Source: Theocolax elegans
Lineage: Eukaryota; Arthropoda; Insecta; Hymenoptera; Cerocephalidae
Assembly (NCBI GenBank): GCA_026168455.1
Contig: CM047426.1
Span: 73,125,986-73,189,985, forward strand
Direction: 5' to 3'
DNA length: 64,000 nt
Shown here: positions 38,366 through 49,419 of the stretch, one piece after another
How the letters are laid out: each line of letters starts with the position of its first letter
Numbering within the stretch: position 1 is the stretch's first letter
Position numbers and translations under genes: made by a program
Notes under the pieces: model-generated
Database searches by the model: none
Told to the model about the DNA's origin: nothing
What the model saw: only the letters and a program-made list of their open reading frames with translations

Positions 38366-41300
38366 GAGAGAAGCAACGCCGGCAACGGTGGCGGCAGCGA
38401 TCGAGTCGAGGCTAAGCGGCGCGACTCTACACCCGACAAAGACAGAGAAACAGAGAGAGAGAGAGCGAAAAATCACGCGCGAACCAAAAGCTTTCCGCCC
38501 GAGATTAACTTTTAACTCTTACCTCATTTATTCGCGACTCGCGTACTCTATCCTCTTTTTTTTCTCCTCTCGATATATTTTTTTTTTATTTTCAGAATTG
38601 TCATGAATTTTTCTCAATAAAATATGCATTTCTGAAATATCGTTATCATTTAAATTACTGGTTATATTACATTTCTTTGATTACCACTACAATATTTCTT
38701 TCTTATTTGCCATCGTCATTATTTTGCTCTAGTAGAATAGCTAGGGTATAGATATTTACAGTTCTACAACTTGCATACAAAGTAACAGTCATAATAATCT
38801 CCATTTTAATAAAACACATTTATTTTAAATCAAAAACACTATGAGCTTTAGATCGAATTTGTTCTTTAAAATGTACGCATACTTGTCAAACAATTTTAAT
38901 GAAATGTAACGAATTAAGACATTCCCTGACTGTTAATTTTTCTTTGATATTGCTTCCATTCAGTATTGCATGTATTATAAAATTCGAAGTAATACTTGAA
39001 ACACGTATATTGTTTACAAATTTGTCGCAAGTTTTTCGAGAGTTTCTCTAGACAAATATAATAAAACACGTAACTGTAAAATAAAAAAAAGTAACTAACG
39101 ATAAATCAATAAACGAGAGCAGTATTTCACATCTGTTTTCACGGATCAGAAGACTAAATGACATTATGTGTTCCATCTAAATGGGACTAAGTAACGTGGG
39201 TAGGATCAATGCAGTCTAACGCGAACGCGAGCACGGGCGCGCGCGCATCCCTTCAATATCAATTAAATCGAACGCTTTGAGAGCGAGACAGAAAACGAGG
39301 AAGTAAAGGAAAGAGAATGGAAGAGATAAATCTGTATGTATAATAGATTAAAGTCGAAGAGAAACTTGAGTATTTCAAGAGAATTCAACCTCCCAGTTTT
39401 CTTGTTTTATCGCAACTAAATTTTTCAGCGCGTTTTGATTTTGAATTTCCTTTCTCCTTGCGTGTAAGTATATGCATATTTAATTTCTAAGCATTTACAA
39501 CAGTACAAGTTTTCAATCGAATTTGATCGATGAAAAAATTATTATACCTTCTAGCAGGCGGTACGAAGTCGGATAGTTGAAAGATTAATTAACCAAGTCA
39601 GCCGAATTATAAAAAGAAACGAAGATTCCTCTGGAAGCTGAGAAAAGTTCGTTCGACTATAGATTTCTTCCGCGCGGCTCTCGAGGCGTGCACTTCGATT
39701 TCGCGGAAAATTGGATAACGGCTTGGTGAATGTTTTATGCGAGCATTCGGAAGCTTCGGCATCCGGGCTAGGGAACGCGCGAGTTTCGGAGCCAAGAGTT
39801 TCCGTCGAACGAGTAGACAGTACGGAAACCGTTCGAGAGGACAAAGTCGATCTACATGTACAATTGGGATGAATACTTCAATAGGTTCTCTCTCTTTCTC
39901 TCCCTCTATCTCTCTAAAAATATGTATATATATTATCAATATTTTTACAGCTCCTATGCCGCATAGACCATACGAGAGCACGTTAAATACTTGTGTATCC
40001 AAAACATGGTTACATTTTATTAATGCGCGTTTTTAATAAATAAATTTTTTTATTAATAGTTATTAACAGACGTAATCATTATTCAATATTGTATTTATAT
40101 CTACAGGATACTTAAATGAGATTTGTATATTGCAATTTAGATAGTCAATTAATTTAGTACAACATTCATCAGCACTGGATATTAATATTTAAATAATGCA
40201 AATTAAATCAGCTTAGATAGTTGCTTCAATAAAAATATCAAAATATAATTTGTAAGATGTGGGATAGCGTGTTTTAATTAAACATGATTTAATCATCTAG
40301 TACAGTTAATCAACCGAAATTGATCGAGGTAGACAAATGTATTAAAAATTAAATCGATTCGAACATGTTTATACTATTACAATGAATAATATCTATCAGC
40401 CCTTCGACCGACTAATAACAAATGAAAAGAAAGTTATTTTTTCCACTTCCTTTGGTTGTAATGGTTTCTTGGTTGTGCAAAAAATAGCAGGAAAACATAG
40501 TATTTAATAAAGTTAGCGATGGAACTTTTACAGAATAAATAAATTAAACAATTATGAAATTAAAAATAGTGAAAACAAGGTGACAATTTATAACTTTACT
40601 TCACTTATGATAATAGAAATAATAAATTATGGATCCAATTCATTTATAGGAATATTATAACTTATCAAACATTCAAGAAGTTATCAAAATATCTTAAAAA
40701 TATAGGTACATTAAAATTCGTCTGACGTAATTCTTATTCGATTATAAATAATAAATAATTTAATTCAATTTTTTCCCGCATAAAAATTTTTACTTCTGAC
40801 AAATTTAAATAATGCTATTTCCACATAAATAGTAAATATATCGAGCAATCGTTATAAAACCTTTCTGTATACGCAACCTGAATCGACATTCATTAAAACT
40901 CGAGCAGTTGTAAAAAAAGAGAAGAAATTCTCAGCAGCGTATAAAAAATATATAAAACAAGAGAAAAAAAGATGGAATACGAGTCCTTAAGTCGGGTGGC
41001 TCGCCGAGAAATTAAAATGACATCCAAGTGTGGATGCGTATGCACACAGTAGTAGTAGTTAAGCGAAGCTAATTAGCGCAAGAGACTCGAAAGCCGCGTA
41101 TAGGCCTAGGTTAAGCCTCTCGAGTACAAAGGGAACAAGAAGGAAAGCGAGTTTCGTCAGTATATGATGTGTAAGTGTATAACCAGCCAAAGACGTAGAA
41201 ATAAGAAAAGAAATGAGAAGAGAAGGGGAAAGGGACAAGATAATCGGACGAGTCATTGGAGTTCAATGCTAATGTGCAGATGCGATAGCATCTTAGTGGT

Positions 41301-43320
41301 GCACTGTTATCCTCTCGTCCCTCGCGCGCTTGTACGGTTTGCCGAGAAAAATTTATCGCTCCTCGGTGTAAGCTATGCGCGATTTTTCAACTCCGACGAG
41401 CCTAATTACCTACTCGGCCGCCTAATCGTTACGACAAAATTCCGAGGTGATGCATTGACTCGTTTTCTTTCGCGATCAACGTATTACCGTACACTTTCGT
41501 TTTTCGAGCTATGCACTTTCAAATATTTAGAGATGCTGCATTCACGTTGGTCTTTCCTTTACTCCAATTTTATTTAAAACCACTGTAAATACGTAATCCG
41601 TACTATAATTTACTAATGAAAATTTGCTTCTAACAAATCTTATTACAGCTCGATATTCACACGTTATCCAGAATAATGTTTTTAGGGAGTTACAAATTTA
41701 GACATTCTTCATGTAAAAGAGAATGCAATTAGAGAATTTTATCTACGGAAATTCAATGAAGTGGGTATAGAACACTCAAAACTTAAAAATCTTATTCTCG
41801 TGACCATTTGAGGATGGTATTAAAATTTACGTATACTTTTCAAAATGACTTTGAATCGATCGCATCTTCATTTGGAACTAATAATAATTTTCGCACCTAA
41901 TAGATTTTAAATCAAAGTTAATATTATAATCATCTTAATTTCGGTTCTTAAATAACTCAAACATGCTTATGAAAGTAATAATGTTAATTTAAGCGAAATA
42001 TTTTATTAACGCGAAAGATATTTTAAACATTAAAATCTAGGACGTAACTAATGTATACCGTGCGAGTATCCCGAATAAATCGGTTCGAACCAATAAAGCT
42101 TAAAGTAAGTAATAATAATTATATCCTTGTATTTTATACATTTCATAGTTTATAAGGTTAATTCTTTAGAAATACTGAAAGTTAATTTACGGGTTAATGA
42201 TTATAATTAACGTTTAAAATTGTCAAATCTTATCAGATTAATCGACCCTGACATCTCCACGTAGAATTATTGGCAATGAACTTGCGTTACCATTGTTTGT
42301 TCTAATTGGTCGTACACGTTAATTCGTTTGTAAATCAGGACAATTGCAATTGAATCGTTATCGTCGAAAGTAGCAGTTGATCAAACCGACACGATAACCG
42401 TAAAGATCGCATATTTCCAGATAATAGGAACGCAATGCGAAAACGTTTCTCGAACGATTGCATCGTCTTAACCAAAACTGAACGCTCGATCAAGAGGTAA
42501 AGGAATGTGCTACCGAACATATACGACGTGGAATGAAATACCAGTGAGTATTTCGATACGATTATTTAGCTCAGTGTTAGTTCTATCGAATTGAATCTAA
42601 CGATGTTTCAAACAACGAATACGGAAATATACTAGATTATTATTTCTGAAAACTACACTCGACTCGTCTTGTCTAATCCACGCGCGTACGAACGAACACT
42701 GGGTACAACGAAGCGATTACGCTAAACCGCATTCGCTGTCACCTACCAAGGCAAGGTAAATTGCAAGCTGTGATTGAATTTCGTATGTAAAAATAATAAT
42801 TGGAAGGTGCGCGATGCAAATAAGGAATTCAATAAAATTCGAATGTCCGTATCCCTGTAATAAAGGAAAATCCAAACGACGCGACAAGGACTAATTAGAG
42901 TCTATTTCGACGAGCACAATAAACGTAACTGTAAGCTCGAACACTGACAGATCACATTTGAGGAAGAAAGTAGAGGCGAAAAGTATAGGGGTAATCCACG
43001 TGAAGGATGGATCGACGACGCCGGTATCCTTCTCGAGTACGATATCTAGTTGACAATGAACCTCCCTCTCGGAAGAAGGAAGTGGTATCCTACGAGAGAG
43101 GAGTAAAACTGGTTATCACCCGAGGCGTATGGGGTGGTAGCTTTGGCACAACTAAACTCGTACGAAGGAGAGAGCCGATCGTGGTGATGCGAGGCGCGGA
43201 TGCCGATGATGCTAAAACTAACCCACGTGCTGGTGGCTGGTGCTTGCGGTACCGAGCGGCGTGTCTACATTTATAACGACCTTCTCGACTAGTACGGCGG
43301 CGCGGGCCCTCCCAGCTCTG

Positions 43321-43370
43321 CTCTGGTCTGCCTTGGTCTGCCTTGGTCTGCCTTGGTCTGCGTTGGTCTG
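43321..43370. repeat. Decamer tandem repeat, CCTTGGTCTG, five units
   Basis: Five consecutive decamers, the middle three identical, the outer two with one or two changes. It lies at the left of the 43.0-45.4 kb GC-rich island. Confidence 0.95.
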
Positions 43371-43690
43371 TCCCTCGTTAGAGGATATAAACAGTTCGCG
43401 CAACCCCAAGTATTAACAAACCACGTGAAAAGATACCAAAAATAATTCCCTCGCGAAGAAATAAATCGGGACCGGCGCGCGGCGCGCGGGCGTCCGCCTC
43501 TTTCTCTCTCCCTCTTGGAAGCTCGCGCTCGCGTACTCGGTTCTATATATTGCCTGGTGGTGCTGGTGCTGCTGCTACTGCTGCCCGTACCCTCGAAGCT
43601 TATTCCCGAAGAGTTAGATGCCGATAATATAAGAAGCGAGAGGAAGCGAGCCCACCGCCGGAATAAGAAGACGAGACCCCGCGAGCCGGA

Positions 43691-43722
43691 TTTATAAGAG
43701 GAGCGAGTCGCGACTCGGCAGT
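43691..43722 (+). promoter_or_regulatory. Candidate plus-strand core promoter: TATA-like box and initiator
   Basis: TTTATAAGAG at 43691-43700 is followed by an insect-type initiator core CAGT at 43719-43722, with A at 43720, 27 nt from the first T of TATAAG. A perfect 14-bp palindrome, CGAGTCGCGACTCG (43704-43717), lies between them. It sits in a GC-rich island and precedes a plausible first exon with a GTGAGT donor. Confidence 0.4.
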
Positions 43723-43935
43723 ACCGCGACACCAGGACTCGACCCAGCACCCACCTCGCGACTCTTCCTCTACGAGTGCGTGCAGCTACCTATCCTTAAG
43801 TGCGTTTCGTTCGAATCAGTGCCGACTTGTCCTAACTCCCCCCGCATAGGGGTGTCGCGCCGATTTTTCTGACGCGAGCTTTCGCGAGTGCGGTTCCGAG
43901 CAATCGGACCAAAGAAAGTTTGCGGCGAGTGTCGG
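43720..43935 (+). other. Candidate plus-strand first exon (non-coding), antisense to Mef2
   Basis: From the initiator at 43720 the GC-rich sequence runs to GAGTGTCGG/GTGAGTGTC, a strong donor (GT at 43936-43937). No open frame of note starts here. The transcript would run across the minus-strand exon at 44303-44408. I could not find its next exon, so this could be an antisense non-coding RNA, a bidirectional promoter product, or the first exon of a gene continuing to the right. Confidence 0.35.
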
Positions 43936-44217
43936 GTGAGTGTCGGTGTGCAAGTTATACTACGAATATCTAAAACTACAGTAGCTCCGAGAAATATGCA
44001 AGGGATTGACTACTAAAAAATCCGAATGAAATGCAATTATTGCAAACGATTGCCGCCTGTAACTAATTCATATGCCACGAAGTGAAACAAGCAGGGGTGA
44101 CCGAGTGTAATAATAATAGTAATAAGAAAGGAAGGAAAGAAGGCTAGCAAGCAGGGTCGTGTGCGCGAATTTATAGACGTCGATGTCAGACGTACTTAGG
44201 TACGATATCGGAGAATC

Positions 44218-44275
44218 GCGGGTGCGCGCACGGAGGCAGCTGCCGGCCGGGTTACGAGTATGTGCGCGCACCCGC
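44218..44275. other. Perfect 14-bp inverted repeat with 30-nt loop (hairpin)
   Basis: GCGGGTGCGCGCAC at 44218-44231 is the exact reverse complement of GTGCGCGCACCCGC at 44262-44275. The loop contains a second palindrome, GGCAGCTGCC. In minus-strand transcripts it would lie in the intron 28 nt after the 44303 donor. Confidence 0.85.
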
Positions 44276-44302
44276 TAACAAAACGAACGGGTCAGAACTT
44301 AC

Positions 44303-44408
44303 CTCTGCTGTTTTTAGAACTCCACTCCCAGAACTGTGCGGGCCGAGGCGAGCCAAAACGAAAATACCACCGATATAACATCAGCGGCTAGCCAGCACCT
44401 AGCATCCC
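44303..44408 (-). other. Mef2: Non-coding internal 5' UTR exon, probably of a distal Mef2 transcript
   Basis: Upstream on the minus strand lies TACTAAC, an ideal branch point, then a pyrimidine-rich tract ending TGTGTTCGCAG. After 106 nt comes CAGCAGAG/GTAAGTTC, a full-consensus donor. All three frames contain stop codons, so the exon is untranslated. It lies on the Mef2 strand and nothing else on that strand is coding before 11564, so a Mef2 leader is the simplest reading. An unrelated minus-strand non-coding RNA is the alternative. The upstream first exon was not located. Confidence 0.6.
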
Positions 44409-44512
44409 CTGCGAACACAGACGAGAAAGGTTTGAGTTAGTATGGGTTACGTGACTGGCACCGCTCCACACGCACCTATACGTACACACACGCATACACA
44501 CCGAAAGAAAAA

Positions 44513-44519
44513 GAGAGCA

Positions 44520-44553
<34 letters not shown>

Positions 44554-44579
44554 CGAGGGAGAGAGATCGAGAGAGATCG
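44513..44579. repeat. (GA)n microsatellite
   Basis: About 67 nt of GA-rich purine repeat with AAA, CG and TC interruptions. It gives long spurious frames on both strands (Arg/Glu-rich and Ser/Leu-rich). Confidence 0.9.
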
Positions 44580-45085
44580 AGCTCGGAGGCGGAGGAAACT
44601 ATCGCCCCTGTGGACAAAGTGGGGGTCGACGCTGCGAGAAACCGCGTACGGATCGCGCAAAGTTTAAAGAGACGGGCTGCTCCCACCGCTGGCTCGATCC
44701 ACTCGAAAAAATCATGGTGGTACGGATCTATTTTCGGACGGAGCTTGCGGCATCGCCAACTCGTTCCTCGAAAGCTCGATGGCGAGCGAAGGCTACGTGC
44801 CCGCGCGTATCTACGTCGAGTGAGCAAACTTTGCTTATGTTTGGCTCTTACTTTTAAAAAGAGAACAGTTGTTTGGTTACAGCTCTATAACTCCTCGCAA
44901 GGATAATTTCAGTAAATTGCTAATTGACGGTGAATCGCATTAAGATGATCCGGAAGGTATTCGAGCCCCGATACTCGGTCGGTCTTTGTCTTTTCTCCGC
45001 CGCGACGTCCACGACGTCCACGTAGGTTATTTAGACAACGCAAGCTCAAGGCGTGGGTATGGCGCAGTCGAGATCCGAGGAGCCG

Positions 45086-45090
45086 ATTGG
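45086..45090 (-). promoter_or_regulatory. CCAAT box in GC-rich island, minus orientation
   Basis: Minus-strand AGCCAATCGG is a strong CCAAT/NF-Y element. It lies about 680 nt upstream of the 44408 acceptor in a GC-rich, CpG-dense island (44.9-45.35 kb). It could belong to the distal promoter feeding the 44303-44408 exon. No TATA or initiator could be assigned with confidence. Confidence 0.35.
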
Positions 45091-48000
45091 CTGAGAGCTC
45101 GCGCGCTCAGGGCCGTGGACGGGCCAATGCCGCGCCGTCCTGGGCGGACCCGCGGTCCCGATCTCTGGCACGCGTATTTGGCCAACCGACCGAGACGATC
45201 TCCCGAGAGGTCGGCTCGGTTTTCATCCGCGGCAGGGTTCCTCTCCTCGCGCGCTCTCGATTTCCTCCCCGAGCGATGGATACCGAATAAACTTTCCGAA
45301 CGAATTCGCGTCGCGCCGCCACTACCCGAGAACGCAATAATCACTTTTCGAGCAACGTTTTCGCGATTGCGACGGTCACAGATTTTTCATGCTTTTTCAG
45401 CTCCAACAAACGAAGGAACTGTAATTAATTTTCTGACTGTGCATTTTCTTTAAAACCAGGAGCTTTTCGAGTAAACTACGCAGTTCCTCTGCATCAATGT
45501 ATATAGTTATACTCATGACGTTTCGCTAATAAAGTTAATCCATTAACACAGAGACACTTTATAATGAGATATATTATTATCTACATATGATTGATATTAT
45601 AATTAAGAAAAAACTGCCAAGATAATATGATTATTGAAAGTGTAAATTATTAATTAAATGAATAGTGTGGACGAGCTTAGACTATAGGTTACTTACATAG
45701 AGAATGAGTTCTGTTTAAAAATTAAATATAGTTATATGAATACAGTTAACCATACGGAGTAACGAAGGTGTATTCAAAATTAAATAGTATAGATATTCTA
45801 TAAAGAGATACCAATCGTCTTGCTAAAACATACGGAATGTTGTGTGAAATAGAACAAGAATTTTATTGTACGATAAGAATATAACGTCAGATTTCTATCT
45901 TTTAAAAACAAAGAAAAACAACAATTATTTTATTAAATCTTGCTTATTCGCTGAACGCTTACGTTTATATTCCATTATTATTATTTTTAGATTTTTAATG
46001 CTTATTGTATCTTAGACTGATTTGACATATTCTTCTTTTTAATATTACTCAAACATTCCGCTACACGTATATTATTTTATTAAATTCCATTGGATTTGAA
46101 ATTTTAAGTTAAATGCAATTTTAGATAGTATGAGTATTAAAATATATATGTAAGTAGATATAAACTTTAATGCAAGATAGAATAAATAGTCTCATACTCT
46201 TACTCATTGATGCATATGACTCAATCAAGCTTACTTATGTAAACGCGTGTAAATGCATTATAATTTATATACATATATGATTATGCATATGTGCGTGTAC
46301 ATGCACACGTATATAATTGTATTAAAATTTGAGCTCTCGTCTATGTTTGCAATTGCCGAGGCAAATTATAATACTCGGGTGTGAATGTATACGCCGTTAT
46401 TCAACAAATACATATTTCTCTCAACAAAACAATTGGTTATTGTAAGACAGTTGCGAACATTCGCAAGGTGGATGCGCATCCATAGAAATTCAAATAACTT
46501 TTATACATTTCAACGTAGATTATTTAAATATAATTTAAAGAAATATTAATGTCGAAAAAACTTAACGAAGAAATCCATAAAAAGAGCAGTAAAAAGGAGA
46601 TTACATGAAAGTGAAGGCATACGCAACCTTGTCCCCTTTATGGACAATTAATGCACCGTTGATGTACATCCAAAAGTAATTAAATGCATTCACTATGATA
46701 TATTATATGCGAAACAATTAAATTGTATCATACAATATGTCTGGCAAGTGAATCGTTGTTAACGCGTTTATCAACATTTATTTAATAAAATACGAGACTT
46801 TTTTTACAACCATTAAAACGCACTTAATCCGTAGATTCACAAGCTGGTACGATGCGTACGATCAACAAGCTGTAAGTGTATACGTGTATACTAAATCATC
46901 GGTTAATTCGGTTGCAGAATTATGAAATTACGATATTTGTTTAGCTTACGCATTCTTGTGTAATTAAGTCCACAAGAGTAGCATCCGTTTATTGTGAGCA
47001 TTCGTAATGAAAGAAGAAAAAAAAGAACTCGAGACTTTCTACTTGCGGAATCAGTGTTACTCGACGGGTTCCGAAGGATGATCGCGAGCGCGAGAGCAGC
47101 TCATAATTGGCTTCGCCTTGGACGTGGACGCGAAGGCCGATGATTTTCAAGGCGGATGCCAATTCCATGTGGTTACGAAATACAAAAGCCAGCCAGATGC
47201 ACAATGGAAGGTAGACACGACGAACCAACGAAACGCCGATCGGTTATCGACGCTCATTACCAAGTTTAACCATTTTCACTATACCTTGTTTCTCATTGTA
47301 GACCAAGAAAGAAAATTGTGTACGCTATACAATTCAAACGAAATCAATTGTATTACGTCATTTTTTTTCTTTCGTCATTTTAGTTGAATACCGATTCGGT
47401 GCAGTAATCGTTATTTCCTTATAAAGACGGTTTTTTCCTTGCGTTATCACGTAGAGGTATTATATACATATGCGTTCGACACAGGATCGATTGATATTAA
47501 GCATTTATCAATTTTACATCGTTTTTTTTCTCTCCAGATATATAAAATGCAATACTATATGTGAATTCATGAATATCCGATTGATATTGTTGCGAAAGCC
47601 GGTAAGTATATAAAAATATTAAAGCCGGTTCGCTGGTCTGCTTGAGGTCTGGGTTGATAACTCTTGCTTAATATATCGCCAGGCTAATCATTACGCACCT
47701 GTCGTGTTTTAAAAATATTGTTTTCATACTTTTGTTGACTCAGAGCTTGATTATGTATATACATACATCTTTAACACAATATTCGCAAATGTTATCAAAT
47801 ATACTAATATTGTAACGCATCTAATTCCACATTGTTCTTCGCGATAACGATTTCGCTTTCCGTTGAATTTTATCGCGTCGTCTTCAATTTGACAAGAAAT
47901 CTAGCAAAGTAAACTTGAAGTAAGTTGAGTCTATAGATACACGTTATATATACTTTATTAATTAATGGAGATAAAATTTTGTTCGCAAACCGATATGAAA

Positions 48001-48918
48001 AATGTTTTTAGTCATTTTAAGATTATAATATCACCATATACTGAGAGAAAGGAATATTTGAGTATTTTATTTAACTTTATTAAGTCACCAGGTATTTTTT
48101 GCATGACTAGAGACTTTTTTCTTATTGAATTTTGTACATGGTGTAATACATACAATAAATTAATACATGTACATGTCTTTAAAAACTTTCTTTAAAAAAC
48201 TTTCGCCTAATATAAAAAATAGAAATAGTATACAAAAATATTTTTTTATTACTGCCAGGTATTATTGAATTAAAGAAAATTCATTATACAGTAAATTCAT
48301 GTTTGCATAGATGTATATCATGCACGTCGTGCAGTCAGATTAATAGTTAATCATAAGTAATAACAACGATATTATTAGCTGTAGTAATATAAATTGTTAA
48401 ATACATAAAGATATTTGCGTAATTAATGTACTAATAAATAAACAATAACAATAAATAGACAAACTTATTTTGTGTAATAACTATTAATAATGTACGTTAC
48501 AAAATAATGTAGTATATATAGGTTACTCAACGGCGATATAATATTTCAACTAACATGTTGTATTGACACAAAATTAATGAACACTTATAAAATTTTGCAA
48601 TAAACAATTGAAGCTCACTGTCGTAGGGTGAACAAATAAGCTTTTGACTCGCCTGGAGATGAGAAACTAGTACAAATTTTGGTCTAGATGGGTGTTCAAA
48701 ATTGAAGAAACTCCGATAACCCAGTGGAGTTGATTAAAAAACATAACGGGATAGTTAATTGTTAAAGTAATAGGAAAAAGCTCAAGATGCCCTGGTGGTG
48801 TAGGATGCATAAACGCGTTAGAGAGACGGAAGATGAAGAATGACGTGACGTGATTGCATTTCGCGCCGCGAAATCCGAAGAATCCAATTATTATATAGGC
48901 GAGAGCGAGAGAGACCGA

Positions 48919-48925
48919 AGGGAGA

Positions 48926-48959
<34 letters not shown>
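48919..48959. repeat. (GA)n microsatellite
   Basis: About 41 nt GA repeat at the left edge of a GC-rich island that continues to about 49.2 kb. Confidence 0.9.
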
Positions 48960-49381
48960 TACGAGGGGGGAGAGAAGCTAGTCCGCGAGCGACTAATTCG
49001 CTTATACACTCGGATCCGAGGCGTTCGCTTTATCCGAAATAGCGCGCGGGTTCGTTCATTATTTAGAGCGCCCGAGAGGCAGGTAACCGCGGCAAAGGTT
49101 AACGATCCCGAGCGCCGCCTTGCATAATCCTCGCCTCACCTCTCCAACGCTCGTTCTCCTCAATGTAAAATTACTCTCAGGCTCATTATCTCTTTCGCGA
49201 CTTTATCTCTTTATCTCACTTCGACTCTCAACTTCGTATACACCGTTAAACAATTAGGGATATATGTACCATTTCCACTATCCTCGCCCAGAAGCAGCTC
49301 GCGTCAATCCGTTTTTACAAAAATCCATCACGCTGATCTCGATGCTCTTGAACCTATTTATTTATCTACGAGCGGAGAAGA

Positions 49382-49419
49382 ATAATTTATTCGATGTCAG
49401 ATAATTTATTTGATGCCAG
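49382..49419. repeat. 19-bp tandem duplication
   Basis: ATAATTTATTCGATGTCAG is followed directly by a copy with two substitutions. Confidence 0.85.

Larger units (their letters stand above)
32841..43000. other. AT-rich sequence with three strong GC-rich islands
   Basis: GC-rich islands lie at about 32.85-33.17 kb, 36.87-37.32 kb and 38.05-38.48 kb. The rest is AT-rich, with GAAAAT-type repeats at 33.47-33.51 kb and a (TA)n tract at about 37.005-37.021 kb. No frame contains a domain I recognise. The islands may be enhancers or unannotated UTR exons. Confidence 0.6.
44409..48900. other. GC-rich island, then AT-rich sequence
   Basis: GC-rich and CpG-dense to about 45.35 kb, including a (GA)n tract at 44513-44579; then AT-rich. 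A GC-balanced patch lies at 47.03-47.25 kb with short open frames on both strands. A plus-strand donor-like GAAAGCCG/GTAAGTAT occurs at about 47601. No gene supported. Confidence 0.6.
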
